DNA of 64,000 nucleotides from Shewanella maritima (GTDB lineage Bacteria > Pseudomonadota > Gammaproteobacteria > Enterobacterales > Shewanellaceae): assembly GCF_004295345.1 (NCBI RefSeq), contig NZ_CP036200.1, positions 62,001-126,000 on the forward strand. The letters are read 5' to 3'. Below are positions 1 through 9,510 of this stretch, in pieces; within the stretch, counting starts at the first letter, position 1, and the number at the start of each line of letters is the position of its first letter. A program made the position numbers and the translations under genes. The notes under the pieces were generated by a model. The model made no database searches and had not been told where the DNA came from. It worked only from the letters and a program-made list of their open reading frames with translations.

Positions 1-321
1 GTGGTGCTGATCTCACACACAGGTCGCACTAAATCATTAATCGAGATTGCACGTATTGCTCGTGAAAATGGTGCCGCTGTGATTGGCATTACCGCGCGTA
101 ACTCTCCACTATCATTAGAATGTACCTTGCCCGTGACTATGGAAGTACCAGAGGACACTGAGCAGTACTTACCAATGACATCACGTCTAGCGCAACTTGT
201 TACTGTCGATGTGTTAGCGACTGGTTTTACACTTCGCCGTGGCCCACGCTTTAGAGATAACTTGAAGCGAGTGAAAGAAGTGCTGAAAGAGTCGCGGGTA
301 AACAAGGATCTAACGATTTAA
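1..321 (+). CDS. hexR: HexR-type RpiR-family regulator, C-terminal part (5' end outside window)
   Basis: The open frame is already in progress at base 1, so the GTG there is probably an internal Val codon. The visible 106 residues are the end of a sugar-isomerase (SIS) sugar-phosphate binding domain. They include an SHTGRTKS phosphate-binding segment near residue 5 and an ITARNSPL stretch typical of RpiR regulators. The N-terminal helix-turn-helix lies outside the window. The assignment to HexR rests on similarity to the end of known HexR proteins and on the position directly upstream of pyruvate kinase. HexR is a 2-keto-3-deoxy-6-phosphogluconate-responsive regulator of central carbon genes in Gammaproteobacteria. 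Another RpiR regulator is possible but less likely here. Confidence 0.85.
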   Translation: MVLISHTGRTKSLIEIARIARENGAAVIGITARNSPLSLECTLPVTMEVPEDTEQYLPMTSRLAQLVTVDVLATGFTLRRGPRFRDNLKRVKEVLKESRVNKDLTI

Positions 322-435
322 GCATCCAAAAGATGACGTTTTTGTAAGTGATTAATTATCAAACGAATTTGGTAATTTTATTTACAGATTGAATCAGGTT
401 GGTGACAAGTTAAATTACTTAACAAACGCTCAAAG

Positions 436-467
436 GCTGAACTATTATGATAGTTCAGCTTTTTTTA
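436..467 (+). terminator. Intrinsic terminator after hexR
   Basis: A perfect 10-bp stem (GCTGAACTAT / ATAGTTCAGC) with a TATG loop is followed by seven T residues. It lies about 115 bases downstream of the hexR stop and should separate hexR from pyk transcription. Confidence 0.9.
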
Positions 468-523
468 TGTCAAAAACCTATAGTCTGTCACAAAAATTAA
501 ACACCAATATGGTCTATTTTGAT

Positions 524-538
524 TGTAACTTTACTACA
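524..538 (+). promoter_or_regulatory. Candidate HexR operator upstream of pyk
   Basis: TGTAACTTTACTACA is a pseudo-palindrome with outer TGTA/TACA arms. It resembles the described HexR consensus (TGTAATTWAATTACA-like). It lies about 100 bases before the pyk start, overlaps the likely -35 region, and is next to the hexR gene itself. The match is imperfect in the centre, so this is a prediction. Confidence 0.55.
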
Positions 539-562
539 TTTTTTACTTTAGTCTGTTAGAAT
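535..562 (+). promoter_or_regulatory. Possible pyk promoter
   Basis: A TAGAAT -10-like hexamer at 557-562 is preceded, with a 16-base spacer, by TACATT at 535-540. The -35 match is weak. The location, overlapping the candidate HexR site and about 75 bases before the pyk ATG, is reasonable. Confidence 0.35.
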
Positions 563-636
563 GAATCCATCTTAGAAGTACCAAGTTAGCAGCTGTACTT
601 TTAATTTAAATTTGATAATCATTAACGGAGTTTCTC

Positions 637-2076
637 ATGTTCCGCAGAACAAAAATCGTTACGACCCTTGGTCCAGCTACTGACCGCGATGATAACTTAC
701 GCAAAATCATTCAAGCCGGTGCTAACGTCGTTAGGTTAAACTTCTCTCATGGCACACCTGAAGATCACCTAAAGCGCGCGACAGATGTACGCAACATTGC
801 TAAAGAGTTGGGCAAACATGTTGCTATCTTAGGTGACTTACAAGGTCCTAAAATTCGTGTTTCTACTTTTAAAGACAACAAGAAAATTCAACTTAACCTA
901 GGTGACGAGTTCATTCTTGACGCTGAACTGGGTAAAGGTGAAGGCGACGAGAAGCAAGTTGGTATTGACTACAAACAATTACCTCAAGATGTAACCGTTG
1001 GCGACATCTTGATGCTAGATGACGGTCGCGTACAGCTTCGTGTTGAGCGTGTTGAAGGCCAAAAAGTATTTACTAGCGTGACTGTTGCTGGTCCTTTAAG
1101 CAACAATAAAGGTATCAACAAACAAGGTGGCGGCCTTACTGCTCCTGCCCTAACCGACAAAGACCGCGCAGACATCAAAACTGCCGCGATGATCCAAGTT
1201 GATTACCTAGCCGTTTCTTTTCCACGTACTGGTGCTGACCTTGATTTGGCGCGCTCACTTGCAGAAGAAGCCGGTAGTAAAGCATTAATCGTCGCTAAAG
1301 TTGAACGTGCTGAAGCAATCGAAAGCCAAGAAGCAATGGATGATGTTATCAATGCATGTGACGTTGTAATGGTTGCACGTGGTGACTTAGGTGTTGAAAT
1401 TGGCGATGCCGCGCTAGTGGCTGTACAGAAAAAACTTATCCTTCGTGCACGTCAGTTAAACAAAGCCGTGATCACTGCGACGCAAATGATGGAGTCAATG
1501 ATTTCTAGCCCAATGCCGACTCGCGCAGAAGTAATGGATGTTGCAAACGCTGTTCTTGATGGTACAGATGCGGTAATGCTATCTGCAGAAACTGCAGCCG
1601 GCGACTTCCCTGAAGAAACAGTTAAAGCCATGGCAAATGTTTGTGTTGGCGCTGAAACGCACCCAAGTGTTACAGCTTCTAAGCATCGTTTAGATCAGAG
1701 CTTTAGTTCAATTGAAGAAACTATCGCACTATCAACTATGTATGCAGCGAACCACTTAGAAGGTGTTAAAGCGATTATCTCGCTAACTGAATCTGGCCGC
1801 ACATCTAAGCTAATGTCACGCATCAGTTCGTCGTTACCAATTTTCGCGCTTTCTCGTCACGAGAAAACACTGGCGAAAATGGCATTGTACCGCGGTGTAC
1901 AACCTATGCACTTTGACTCTACTCAGTACCGTGCTGACGAGTTAGCAAAAGCAGCGCTAGAAGCAATGGTTGAAGCCGGTTACCTGAAATCTGGTGACAT
2001 GGTGCTGATGACCAAAGGTGACGCAATGGAAACAATCGGCGGTACTAACACTTGTAAAGTACTAGTTGTAGCTTAA
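637..2076 (+). CDS. pyk: Pyruvate kinase
   Basis: Cytoplasmic glycolytic enzyme converting phosphoenolpyruvate and ADP to pyruvate and ATP. The 479 residues match the usual length of the PykA (type II) enzymes. Visible landmarks are the N-terminal [13 protein letters not shown] strand, NFSHG, the GDLQGPKIR segment, the active-site Lys region KVERAEA, the RGDLGVEIG metal/substrate loop, and the family signature around [21 protein letters not shown] ribosome-binding site precedes the ATG. It follows hexR with a terminator between them and a candidate HexR operator in the leader, suggesting direct HexR control. Confidence 0.97.
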   Translation: MFRRTKIVTTLGPATDRDDNLRKIIQAGANVVRLNFSHGTPEDHLKRATDVRNIAKELGKHVAILGDLQGPKIRVSTFKDNKKIQLNLGDEFILDAELGKGEGDEKQVGIDYKQLPQDVTVGDILMLDDGRVQLRVERVEGQKVFTSVTVAGPLSNNKGINKQGGGLTAPALTDKDRADIKTAAMIQVDYLAVSFPRTGADLDLARSLAEEAGSKALIVAKVERAEAIESQEAMDDVINACDVVMVARGDLGVEIGDAALVAVQKKLILRARQLNKAVITATQMMESMISSPMPTRAEVMDVANAVLDGTDAVMLSAETAAGDFPEETVKAMANVCVGAETHPSVTASKHRLDQSFSSIEETIALSTMYAANHLEGVKAIISLTESGRTSKLMSRISSSLPIFALSRHEKTLAKMALYRGVQPMHFDSTQYRADELAKAALEAMVEAGYLKSGDMVLMTKGDAMETIGGTNTCKVLVVA

Positions 2077-2144
2077 AGCTGCATACCCCATTCGCTGAAT
2101 GCTTGCGCTATTAATTAAAACGACATTTTCTAATGCAAGTAACG

Positions 2145-2177
2145 AAAACGGTTTAGCCAAAAGCTAAACCGTTTTTT
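2145..2177 (+). terminator. Intrinsic terminator after pyk
   Basis: A 13-bp perfect stem (AAAACGGTTTAGC / GCTAAACCGTTTT) with a CAAAA loop runs into a T tract. It lies between the convergent pyk and acetyltransferase genes. Because the left arm starts with an A run, it could also act on the leftward transcript. Confidence 0.9.
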
Positions 2178-2264
2178 ATTTGCTGATTCTGTTTAGAGCT
2201 TTCTAGTTAGCTTTTCTCAACTTTCGGTGATGGTTCGGACTGAGCTAAGCTAGTTAACCATTCG

Positions 2265-2804
2265 CTAAATAGTCTTGCTGTAATACACAACTTTAATATC
2301 TGGCATTTCATTATCAGGCCCTTGCGATACAAACTCCATTCCGAGCTTTTGCATGACATTAATTGATGCTTTGTTCTCTGGCACTGCAATTGCGCCAACA
2401 GCTTTGATGTTATCATCTAGTGATACACAGTAATCGACAACCGCTTGTGCAGCTTCAGTCGCGATGCCTTTGCCCCAGGTTAATTGCTTTAACCGCCAGC
2501 CAACTTCAAGCTGATCCATTTTGGGATTGTCAGTAAAGAAATCCAATGGCCTAATCAAGATCCAGCCGGCAAAGGTTTGCGAGTCATTTACGATAATTTT
2601 CCAAAGCCCCCACCCTTTCTCAGGATTAAGGTATTTAGCCAGTCGTGGGATAAAGAGTGCTTTCGCATCTTCATAGCTTGTGGTTTTACCATCCGTGATA
2701 TATTTCATCACTTCAGGGTCACTATCAAGATCAACAAATAAATCGATGTCGTCTAAAGTCATCATCGACATAGTTAACCGACTCGTGTTGATCTTGTGTT
2801 CCAT
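2265..2804 (-). CDS. GNAT-family N-acetyltransferase (RimJ/RimL-like)
   Basis: This 179-residue protein has the layout of the Acetyltransf_3/RimJ-RimL branch of GNAT enzymes. It begins with TSRLTM, followed by the FAGWILIRPL beta-strand region. The acetyl-CoA binding stretch is a WGKGIATEAAQAVVDY segment near residues 109-125, and NKASINVMQKLGM near 143-156 is the typical C-terminal motif. It presumably transfers acetyl from acetyl-CoA to an amine, but the substrate cannot be told from sequence. An AAGGAA ribosome-binding site sits about 9 bases before the ATG. It is transcribed toward pyk, downstream of serC on the same strand. Confidence 0.88.
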   Translation of the reverse strand: MEHKINTSRLTMSMMTLDDIDLFVDLDSDPEVMKYITDGKTTSYEDAKALFIPRLAKYLNPEKGWGLWKIIVNDSQTFAGWILIRPLDFFTDNPKMDQLEVGWRLKQLTWGKGIATEAAQAVVDYCVSLDDNIKAVGAIAVPENKASINVMQKLGMEFVSQGPDNEMPDIKVVYYSKTI

Positions 2805-2865
2805 GTTTCTATGTTCCTTATCAATAACTGTGCTTTTTGCTTCGAGCTTTGGCTTTCAAATTTCT

Positions 2866-4017
2866 TTAGCTGTTTGCCTTAGCAAAGGCTTGCATAAATT
2901 TGACCAAAGCTTGCACGCCTTCAAGTGGCATTGCGTTGTAAATGCTTGCACGCATACCACCGACAATACGATGACCTTTTAACGTCAGCAAACCGTGTTC
3001 TTCAGCTTGTTGCAAAAAGGCTTGATCTAAACTTGAGTCTGCTAATTGAAATGTCACATTCATGCGGGAGCGATTACTTGCAACTACACCGTTTTTGTAA
3101 AACGGATTGTCATCGATGCATTGATATAGCAGCTCAGCTTTTTGCTGATTAACTTTCGCAACTTGACTTACACCACCTTGCTTTTTAAGCCACTTGAACA
3201 CTAGCGATGCCAAGTACCAGGCATACGTCGGCGGCGTGTTGAACATAGAGTCATTTTGCGCTGCTATCGAATAATCCATTACCGAAGATTGAGTTAGCTT
3301 TGGCAAGCTAAGCATGTCATCACGCACGATAGCGATTGATAACCCTGATGGGCCGATATTCTTTTGTGCCCCAGCATAAATTACCGCATAACGGCTCACG
3401 TCAATCTCACGCGACATAATGGTGGACGACATGTCTGCAACGACAGGCCAAGGGCTATTTAACTCATCAAAGATTTCAATACCGTCGACTGTTTCATTAG
3501 GACAATAATGAACATAGCGATATTGTTTCTGACCAGCTTGTTTTAGTTGCTCAAGATCAGGTAAAACGACTTTTGATTTGTCGTCGTCCTTTTCAACAAT
3601 ATTCATTTCGTCAATGGCATCTTCGCCTGCAATGAGCTTAGCTTCTTTGATAGCCGAGCGAGACCATTGACCACTGGTAAGATAAAGAGCGCGGCCATTA
3701 TCACCAAGAAAATTGGTGACAACATTAGTGAATTGCGCGCGCCCGCCGCCATGCATGAATAGCACCTTGTAGTTATCAGGAATATTCATCAGCTGGCGCA
3801 GATCAAGCTCTGCTTGTTTGGCTAAGGCAACAAATTCTTTACTACGGTGACTGATCTCCATTACCGACACGCCCATACCATTCCAGTTAACGAGTTCGCT
3901 TTGAGCGATAGCCATTACCTCTGTTGGTAACATCGCCGGCCCTGCACAGAAGTTGTATTTTGGCGTTTGACCTGGTTTTTGGGTAGTTAAAGTCTGCTGG
4001 TTCAGTTGGCTAGTCAC
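2866..4017 (-). CDS. serC: Phosphoserine aminotransferase
   Basis: PLP-dependent cytoplasmic enzyme that converts 3-phosphohydroxypyruvate to phosphoserine in serine biosynthesis, with a parallel role in pyridoxine biosynthesis. The 383-residue frame has [10 protein letters not shown] near the N-terminus, HGGGRAQF, and the PLP-lysine motif [12 protein letters not shown]. The predicted start is GTG at 4017. A TAAGGAGTG ribosome-binding site is well spaced upstream and no internal ATG precedes the conserved NFCAGP block. The N-terminus is about 20 residues longer than E. coli SerC. It lies just downstream of gyrA on the same strand but behind a terminator. Confidence 0.96.
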   Translation of the reverse strand: MTSQLNQQTLTTQKPGQTPKYNFCAGPAMLPTEVMAIAQSELVNWNGMGVSVMEISHRSKEFVALAKQAELDLRQLMNIPDNYKVLFMHGGGRAQFTNVVTNFLGDNGRALYLTSGQWSRSAIKEAKLIAGEDAIDEMNIVEKDDDKSKVVLPDLEQLKQAGQKQYRYVHYCPNETVDGIEIFDELNSPWPVVADMSSTIMSREIDVSRYAVIYAGAQKNIGPSGLSIAIVRDDMLSLPKLTQSSVMDYSIAAQNDSMFNTPPTYAWYLASLVFKWLKKQGGVSQVAKVNQQKAELLYQCIDDNPFYKNGVVASNRSRMNVTFQLADSSLDQAFLQQAEEHGLLTLKGHRIVGGMRASIYNAMPLEGVQALVKFMQAFAKANS

Positions 4018-4144
4018 TCTTCACTCCTTAAGTGATTAATGCGAATGATAAATTGCGGTAGATGCCTAATACTAGGCAGTTTATGAGGTGATGAATAGTG
4101 TTAATTTGCCCTATAACACTGAAAAAAACTCATTTTTTCGATAC

Positions 4145-4176
4145 AAACAAAATGAGCACCCAAAGGTGCTCATTTA
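4145..4176 (-). terminator. Intrinsic terminator after gyrA
   Basis: A 10-bp perfect stem (AATGAGCACC / GGTGCTCATT) has a 4-base loop. Read leftward it is followed by TTTTGTTTG. It lies 66 bases past the gyrA stop and separates gyrA from serC. Confidence 0.85.
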
Positions 4177-4241
4177 TCTGTTTAGTTGGCACTAGCAGGT
4201 GTAATTCCTAGTGCTTAACTTATATGCTACTCGTCAGATGA

Positions 4242-6914
4242 CTATTCGCTAGCAGCTTGTTCGCCGTCAGTTGATTCAGCCACTTCGCCTTCGATGATAG
4301 GGTTGCCCTCTTCATCAAGCTCTTGTTCTGACTGAATTTCATCAATGCGTTGCAAACCAACGACTTTCTCTTCTTCTGCGGTGCGAATAATGGTCACACC
4401 TTGGGTGTTACGACCAATAATTGAAACGCCTTCTGCAGCAGTACGAACTAATGTACCTTTGTCAGAGATAAGCATGATTTCATCATTTTCACCAACTTGC
4501 GTTGCACCAATAACTGCGCCATTACGCTCGCTAACTTTGATAGAAACCACACCTTTAGTGCCGCGAGATTTAGCTGGGTATTCAGTTAGCTCAGTACGCT
4601 TACCGTAACCGTTTTCAGTTACCGTTAAGATTGCGCCATCGCCTTTAGGTACGATAAGTGAAACCACTTTTTGATCGCCTTCAAGCTTAATACCACGAAC
4701 ACCTGTTGCGGTACGTCCCATAGCGCGAAGTGCAATGACTTCTTCACCCGTTTCTGGGTCAATCTTCACTTGACCGGTTTCAGCATCACGTGCTTTCTCA
4801 TTAAAGCGTACTACTTTACCTTCGTCTGAGAACAGCATGATGTCGTCATTACCATTAGTAATATCAACACCAATTAGCTGATCGCCATCTTTCAGATTCA
4901 CAGCAATAATACCGTTTGCACGAGGGTTGCTGTAGGCAGTTAATGCTGTCTTCTTAACTGTACCGTGCGCTGTCGCCATAATGATGTACTTATCATCGGC
5001 GTATTCACGAACCGGTAAAATTGCAGTAATGCGCTCGCCATCTGCTAGCGGTAGCAAGTTAATGATCGGACGACCACGTGCAGTGCGGCTCGCTAATGGT
5101 AATTGGTATACCTTCAACCAGTACATCTTACCGAAGTCAGAGAAACATAAGATGGTGTCGTGAGTATTAGCAACAAGTAGCTTCTCAACGAAATCTTCAT
5201 CTTTCACTTTCGTTGCTGCTTTACCTTTACCACCACGGCGCTGAGCTTGATAGTCAGTTAGCGGTTGGTACTTGGCATAGCCAAGGTGAGAAAGCGTCAC
5301 GACAACGTCTTCTTCATTGATCAGATCTTCAAGGCTCATATCAACTTCATTTTGGTTGATTTGAGTGCGGCGCTCATCACCGTATTGCTCAAGGATCTCT
5401 TCTAGCTCTTCTTTGATGACTTCCATCAAACGAACTGGGCTATTAAGAATATGTAATAGGCCTGCGATGAACTCTAATAGCTCTTCGTATTCTTGTAAGA
5501 TCTTCTCATGCTCAAGGCCGGTTAAGCGGTGTAAGCGAAGTTCAAGAATAGCTTGTGCTTGTTGCTCAGTTAGGTAGTACTGACCATCGCGGATACCAAA
5601 CTCTGGCTCTAACCATTCAGGGCGCGCTGCATCATCACCTGCTTTTTCAAGCATGCCTTTAACATTACCTAAATCCCAACCTTGTGCGACTAACTTAACT
5701 TTCGCTTCCGCTGGGGTTGGCGAGTTTTTAATTAGCTCGATAACAGGGTCGATGTTGGCAAGTGCGATGGCTAGTGCTTCAAGAATATGTGCACGTTCGC
5801 GAGCTTTACGTAGCTCATATACAGTACGACGAGTAACAACTTCACGGCGGTGAAGAATAAAGCTCTCTAGCATTTCCTTAAGGTTGAACAACTTAGGCTG
5901 ACCATTGGTCAATGCCACCATGTTGATACCAAAAGAGCATTGCATTTGCGTTTGAGCGTACAGGTTATTAAGTACAACCTCGCCTACTTCGCCGCGCTTA
6001 ATTTCGATAACTATACGCATACCGTCTTTGTCAGACTCATCGCGCAGGCCTGAAATGCCCTCAATACGCTTATCTTTAACTAGCTCAGCAATCTTTTCAA
6101 TCAGGCGCGCTTTGTTAACTTGATAAGGAATTTCAGTAACAATGATGCGCTCGCGACCATTTTCTTCTTCAATGTCTGCTTTGGCGCGCATAACAGCGCG
6201 TCCACGGCCTGTTTTATAAGCATCAATAATGCCCTTTCGACCGTTGATAGTTGCAGCTGTTGGGAAGTCAGGGCCAGGAATGTGCTCCATTAACTGCTCA
6301 ATTGAAAGGCTTGGCTCTTCAATTAATGCTAAACAGCCTTGAACGACTTCAGTTAAGTTGTGCGGCGGAATATTGGTTGCCATACCAACCGCAATACCTG
6401 AAGCACCATTAACAAGTAAGTTAGGAATACGGGTTGGCAATACCGCTGGAATTTGCTCTGTACCGTCATAGTTAGGTACATAGTCAACAGTTTCTTTATC
6501 TAAGTCTGCAAGTAAAGAGTGCGCTAACTTCTCCATACGGATTTCGGTGTAACGCATTGCCGCTGCAGAGTCACCGTCTACCGAACCAAAGTTACCTTGA
6601 CCGTCAACCAATGTATAACGTAGCGAAAATGGCTGCGCCATACGTACAATTGTGTCATATACAGCAGAGTCACCATGTGGGTGATATTTACCGATTACGT
6701 CACCGACGACACGAGCGGATTTTTTATATGGTTTGTTCCAATCGTTTTTAAGTTCGTTCATCGCAAATAACACGCGACGATGAACCGGCTTTAAACCGTC
6801 ACGAACATCAGGAAGCGCACGACCAACGATTACACTCATGGCGTAATCTAGGTACGAGTTCTTCAGCTCGTCTTCAATGTTAATTGGCGAAATTGATGAT
6901 GCCAGATCAGTCAT
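4242..6914 (-). CDS. gyrA: DNA gyrase subunit A
   Basis: Breakage-reunion subunit of DNA gyrase, which introduces negative supercoils with GyrB. The 890-residue protein aligns residue for residue with E. coli GyrA over the first 125 positions. The catalytic Tyr is at 122 ([10 protein letters not shown]) and the quinolone-resistance region carries the sensitive-type Ser83 and Asp87. The C-terminal domain has a GyrA box (QRRGGKG) and six-bladed-propeller-like repeats, and ends in an acidic tail. It is divergent from ubiG, the arrangement also seen in E. coli. A GGGGAA ribosome-binding site lies a little far (about 12 bases) from the ATG. Confidence 0.98.
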   Translation of the reverse strand: MTDLASSISPINIEDELKNSYLDYAMSVIVGRALPDVRDGLKPVHRRVLFAMNELKNDWNKPYKKSARVVGDVIGKYHPHGDSAVYDTIVRMAQPFSLRYTLVDGQGNFGSVDGDSAAAMRYTEIRMEKLAHSLLADLDKETVDYVPNYDGTEQIPAVLPTRIPNLLVNGASGIAVGMATNIPPHNLTEVVQGCLALIEEPSLSIEQLMEHIPGPDFPTAATINGRKGIIDAYKTGRGRAVMRAKADIEEENGRERIIVTEIPYQVNKARLIEKIAELVKDKRIEGISGLRDESDKDGMRIVIEIKRGEVGEVVLNNLYAQTQMQCSFGINMVALTNGQPKLFNLKEMLESFILHRREVVTRRTVYELRKARERAHILEALAIALANIDPVIELIKNSPTPAEAKVKLVAQGWDLGNVKGMLEKAGDDAARPEWLEPEFGIRDGQYYLTEQQAQAILELRLHRLTGLEHEKILQEYEELLEFIAGLLHILNSPVRLMEVIKEELEEILEQYGDERRTQINQNEVDMSLEDLINEEDVVVTLSHLGYAKYQPLTDYQAQRRGGKGKAATKVKDEDFVEKLLVANTHDTILCFSDFGKMYWLKVYQLPLASRTARGRPIINLLPLADGERITAILPVREYADDKYIIMATAHGTVKKTALTAYSNPRANGIIAVNLKDGDQLIGVDITNGNDDIMLFSDEGKVVRFNEKARDAETGQVKIDPETGEEVIALRAMGRTATGVRGIKLEGDQKVVSLIVPKGDGAILTVTENGYGKRTELTEYPAKSRGTKGVVSIKVSERNGAVIGATQVGENDEIMLISDKGTLVRTAAEGVSIIGRNTQGVTIIRTAEEEKVVGLQRIDEIQSEQELDEEGNPIIEGEVAESTDGEQAASE

Positions 6915-7306
6915 AAACTGCTCGTTCCCCTGAAAATTAGCTTACTGCAAAACTTCCATATTACAGTTTGGCTTTTAAACGTGATTTGGCATTCTAACAC
7001 AGAATAATATTGGTGCTAGGGCTAAGGAGCGTCATTTGATTTTTTGTAGTAAATTTCTCGTAACAGCTTGTTATTCAGGCAGGTATTTACGTCTGAATGC
7101 TCAAAAAAACGCCATCGTTTTCTGGGCATTTTAATAAAAGCTATGAGGTGCTTAATTGCTAACCTCGATAACATTAAACGTTGGCTCATATATTGGGTAA
7201 AAACTGACCGATTATCACCTTGGCGGTGAAATTGTGATTAATAAGCTATTCACGCTGAAAATCTTGTCGCTATAATGGCGAGCATTATAAAAAGCAAGGT
7301 AGCGTT
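6915..7306. other. gyrA/ubiG divergent intergenic region
   Basis: This 392-base region must hold the gyrA promoter, which I could not fix confidently; a TAGAAT-like -10 is visible on the minus strand near 6990. It also holds the ubiG promoter (listed separately). An imperfect hairpin at 7096-7133 (AATGCTCA... / ...TGGGCATT around a perfect AAAACG-CCAT-CGTTTT core) followed by TTT has no obvious gene ahead of it. No convincing small protein gene was seen. Confidence 0.6.
7249..7276 (+). promoter_or_regulatory. Likely ubiG promoter
   Basis: A perfect TATAAT -10 hexamer lies at 7271-7276. A TTCACG -35-like element lies at 7249-7254 with a 16-base spacer, giving a leader of about 25 bases before the ubiG ATG. 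Confidence 0.6.
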
Positions 7307-8041
7307 ATGACATACTCTCCGTCTGAACAATCATCTCCATCGCTAAATGTCGATCCACAAGAAATTGCTAAATTTGAAGCTATGGCAGAAAGTTGGTGGG
7401 ATCCAAATGGCGACTTTAAGCCTCTGCATCAACTCAACCCACTGCGCCTTAACTATATCGATCGCACCAGTAAAGGCATCTTTGGCAAACAAGTATTAGA
7501 TGTTGGTTGTGGCGGCGGAATTCTAGCCGAGAGCATGGCACGCATTGGTGCAAATGTTACCGGCTTAGATATGGGTGAAGAGCCGTTAGAGGTGGCTAAG
7601 CTGCATGCTCTTGAAGCAGGTGTGAGCGTTAATTACCTTAAAAACACGGCTGAAGCGCACCGTGATGACCATAAAGAATATTATGATGTGGTGACGTGTA
7701 TGGAAATGCTAGAACACGTACCAGACCCACAATCTGTCATTCAAGCATGCTGCGACATGGTTAAACCGGGTGGTTATGTGTTTTTCTCAACCATTAATCG
7801 CAATCTCATGTCGTATATTCAAACCATTGTCGGCGCTGAGTACATTTTAAAGATGTTACCTGTTGGCACTCATGAGCACGCAAAGTTTATCAAGCCTTCA
7901 GAGCTTATAGCTTTGGTTGATAACACCGACCTTATCTGCCGCGATGCGTTAGGAATTACCTATAACCCACTTTCTGGCGTCTTTAAGTACACACCTAGTG
8001 TCGATGTTAACTATATGATTGCGACGCAAAAGGTTGACTAA
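7307..8041 (+). CDS. ubiG: Ubiquinone biosynthesis O-methyltransferase
   Basis: S-adenosylmethionine-dependent enzyme performing both O-methylation steps of ubiquinone synthesis. The 244-residue protein has the [20 protein letters not shown]-terminal signature of UbiG. The SAM-binding motif I is [12 protein letters not shown] near residues 65-76, and [11 protein letters not shown] and the FSTINRN segment are further family landmarks. AAGG sits 7 bases before the ATG. It is divergent from gyrA and followed closely by gph; an inverted repeat lies between them. Confidence 0.97.
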   Translation: MTYSPSEQSSPSLNVDPQEIAKFEAMAESWWDPNGDFKPLHQLNPLRLNYIDRTSKGIFGKQVLDVGCGGGILAESMARIGANVTGLDMGEEPLEVAKLHALEAGVSVNYLKNTAEAHRDDHKEYYDVVTCMEMLEHVPDPQSVIQACCDMVKPGGYVFFSTINRNLMSYIQTIVGAEYILKMLPVGTHEHAKFIKPSELIALVDNTDLICRDALGITYNPLSGVFKYTPSVDVNYMIATQKVD

Positions 8042-8097
8042 CCTTCTACATAAATTCGCTATACATCAAATATAGTACTCGTACTGTATAACTTAAC

Positions 8098-8136
8098 AAT
8101 CGCACATCAATAATACATTAATGTGCGATTTGTTTT
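8098..8136 (+). terminator. Inverted repeat, possible terminator between ubiG and gph
   Basis: A perfect 10-bp inverted repeat (AATCGCACAT at 8098-8107, ATGTGCGATT at 8121-8130) with a 13-base loop is followed by TGTTTTG. The T tract is interrupted, so it may only attenuate readthrough into gph. The right arm lies just ahead of the gph ribosome-binding site. Confidence 0.5.
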
Positions 8137-8155
8137 GGGCGCTAAGGAATTAATA

Positions 8156-8824
8156 ATGCAAACAAACAGTAACAATGAAATACAAGGTGTACTTTTTGAC
8201 CTGGATGGCACGTTAGCCGATACCGCCCCAGATCTTGTTGCTGCGCTCAACGATGTATTACTCGATAACCAACTGCCGACAAAACCTCTTGAACAGTTAA
8301 GGTTCGCTGCATCACATGGCAGTTTGTTCCTAGTAAAAACGGCGATGCCTCACGCTGATGAAACTTTGCAGCATACGCTTCAACAACAAATGCTTACTCG
8401 CTATCACCAAATCAATGGCTCACACGCTAAGTTATTTGCGGGTATGGGTGAATTACTCGATAGTTTAGATGCTAAGCAAATTCCCTATGGCATTGTGACC
8501 AACAAACATGCCCGTTTCACCCGCCCTCTAATGGCAGCACTAGGGTTAACTCAACGCTGTCAGACAATCATTAGCGGGGATACTACCAAGTTCCCTAAGC
8601 CTAACTGTGAACCTATGCTACTTGCCGCGCAGCAATTGGGTATCGACCCTGAACACATCTTGTATATAGGCGATGCAGAGCGCGACCTAGCGGCCGCTCA
8701 AAACGTTAACATGATTGGCGGCGTTGCCTTATGGGGTTATTTGAATGAAACAGATACACCTGATGAATGGCCTGCGCGATATCGCTTCGGATCAGCACAG
8801 GACTACCTGGCGCTATTCAAGTAG
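8156..8824 (+). CDS. gph: Phosphoglycolate phosphatase, HAD family
   Basis: HAD-superfamily hydrolase predicted to dephosphorylate 2-phosphoglycolate. Motif I is FDLDGTLADT with the nucleophile Asp at residue 15 of the chosen product. Motif II is the VTNK region, the conserved Lys lies in TKFPKPNCEP, and motif IV is YIGDAERDLAAA. I chose ATG 8156 (222 residues) because AAGGA lies 7 bases upstream. A GTG 33 bases earlier would overlap the inverted repeat. Position after ubiG supports Gph, as the two genes are commonly neighbours in Gammaproteobacteria, but other HAD phosphatases are close relatives. Confidence 0.88.
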   Translation: MQTNSNNEIQGVLFDLDGTLADTAPDLVAALNDVLLDNQLPTKPLEQLRFAASHGSLFLVKTAMPHADETLQHTLQQQMLTRYHQINGSHAKLFAGMGELLDSLDAKQIPYGIVTNKHARFTRPLMAALGLTQRCQTIISGDTTKFPKPNCEPMLLAAQQLGIDPEHILYIGDAERDLAAAQNVNMIGGVALWGYLNETDTPDEWPARYRFGSAQDYLALFK

Positions 8825-9198
8825 CCTTATTAAGGTAAATAGTTCAGCGCTAGTTTTGCATTGCTATCGCAGCTCTTCTGCTCAACCTTGGGTAATTTCA
8901 AAGTCGTCAATTTGACCAAGCTCTAATGTTAGTTTGTTACTTTTCAGTGGACTCATTGTCTAACAGATGTGTTTTTGTTTGGGCAACGTATAGTTCCCAA
9001 GTTGCTAGATAAATTTAAAGCGAAATCAAGTTTGAGAAAGACTGCTTAAAATTTTGCCGATCAAATTTGTGAATGGTGTTTATTTTAGCGATCAATCCGT
9101 TCTAATTTTAATGTTAAAAATCTGTTGCATTCGCAGAATATGCCTGTAGCTCTGCCCTTTAGCAAACCTGCATAATTAAGCGAATAAACATCCTCAAC

Positions 9199-9208
9199 TT
9201 ATCCACAG
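9199..9208 (+). promoter_or_regulatory. DnaA box upstream of nrdA
   Basis: TTATCCACAG contains the perfect 9-base DnaA consensus TTATCCACA. DnaA boxes in front of nrdA are known from E. coli, where DnaA-ATP regulates the operon, so the location supports a functional site. Confidence 0.75.
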
Positions 9209-9276
9209 GATGTTATCGAAATTGCAGCTTGCAAATCCGCTAAAACCTCACTATCTTGTATCATTAATTTCTAACA

Positions 9277-9325
9277 GCACTATATCTTGTGTGTTGCTGT
9301 TGATGGAATACACTACACTTAGGGT
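9277..9325 (+). promoter_or_regulatory. Pair of NrdR boxes
   Basis: GCACTATATCTTGTGT (9277-9292) and ACACTACACTTAGGGT (9310-9325) match the NrdR-box consensus ACACTATATATAGTGT at about 13 and 12 of 16 positions. They start 33 bases apart, close to three helical turns, which is the usual paired-box geometry. NrdR represses ribonucleotide reductase genes when dATP is high. Confidence 0.75.
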
Positions 9326-9343
9326 TAGGTTAACCATAAAAAT

Positions 9344-9359
9344 CCCAATATATATGGGG
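9344..9359 (+). promoter_or_regulatory. Third NrdR-like palindrome
   Basis: CCCAATATATATGGGG is a near-palindrome centred 34 bases after the second NrdR box. Its ends differ from the NrdR consensus, so it may be a degenerate third box or an unrelated operator. Confidence 0.3.
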
Positions 9360-9510
9360 TGCGCTTAAAGTTTAACCGCTTGTTAACCCAGAGCGTGAAT
9401 ATTAAGGCGACAATAATAGATAACTGGACTCAACTATTACTGATCGCGTATTTGATCAACACAAAACTGCACCAGCAGATATTGATAATAAAAACCAAGG
9501 CAAATCCTTA

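Larger units (their letters stand above)
8825..9510. other. Long non-coding leader of the nrdAB operon
   Basis: In this 686-base gap I see no gene. The first half (8825-9190) shows nothing I can assign. The second half carries a DnaA box and two or three NrdR-like boxes (separate entries), as expected for control of ribonucleotide reductase. Confidence 0.7.

Noticed and set aside
371..386. Second HexR-like site (GGTAATTTTATTTACA)
   Set aside because: The arms do not align at the consensus spacing and it lies before the hexR terminator, far from the pyk promoter.
9249..9260. Extra NrdR-like half (CACTATCTTGTA)
   Set aside because: It resembles the first box but lacks two central bases and is 29 bases from it, out of phase with the other sites.
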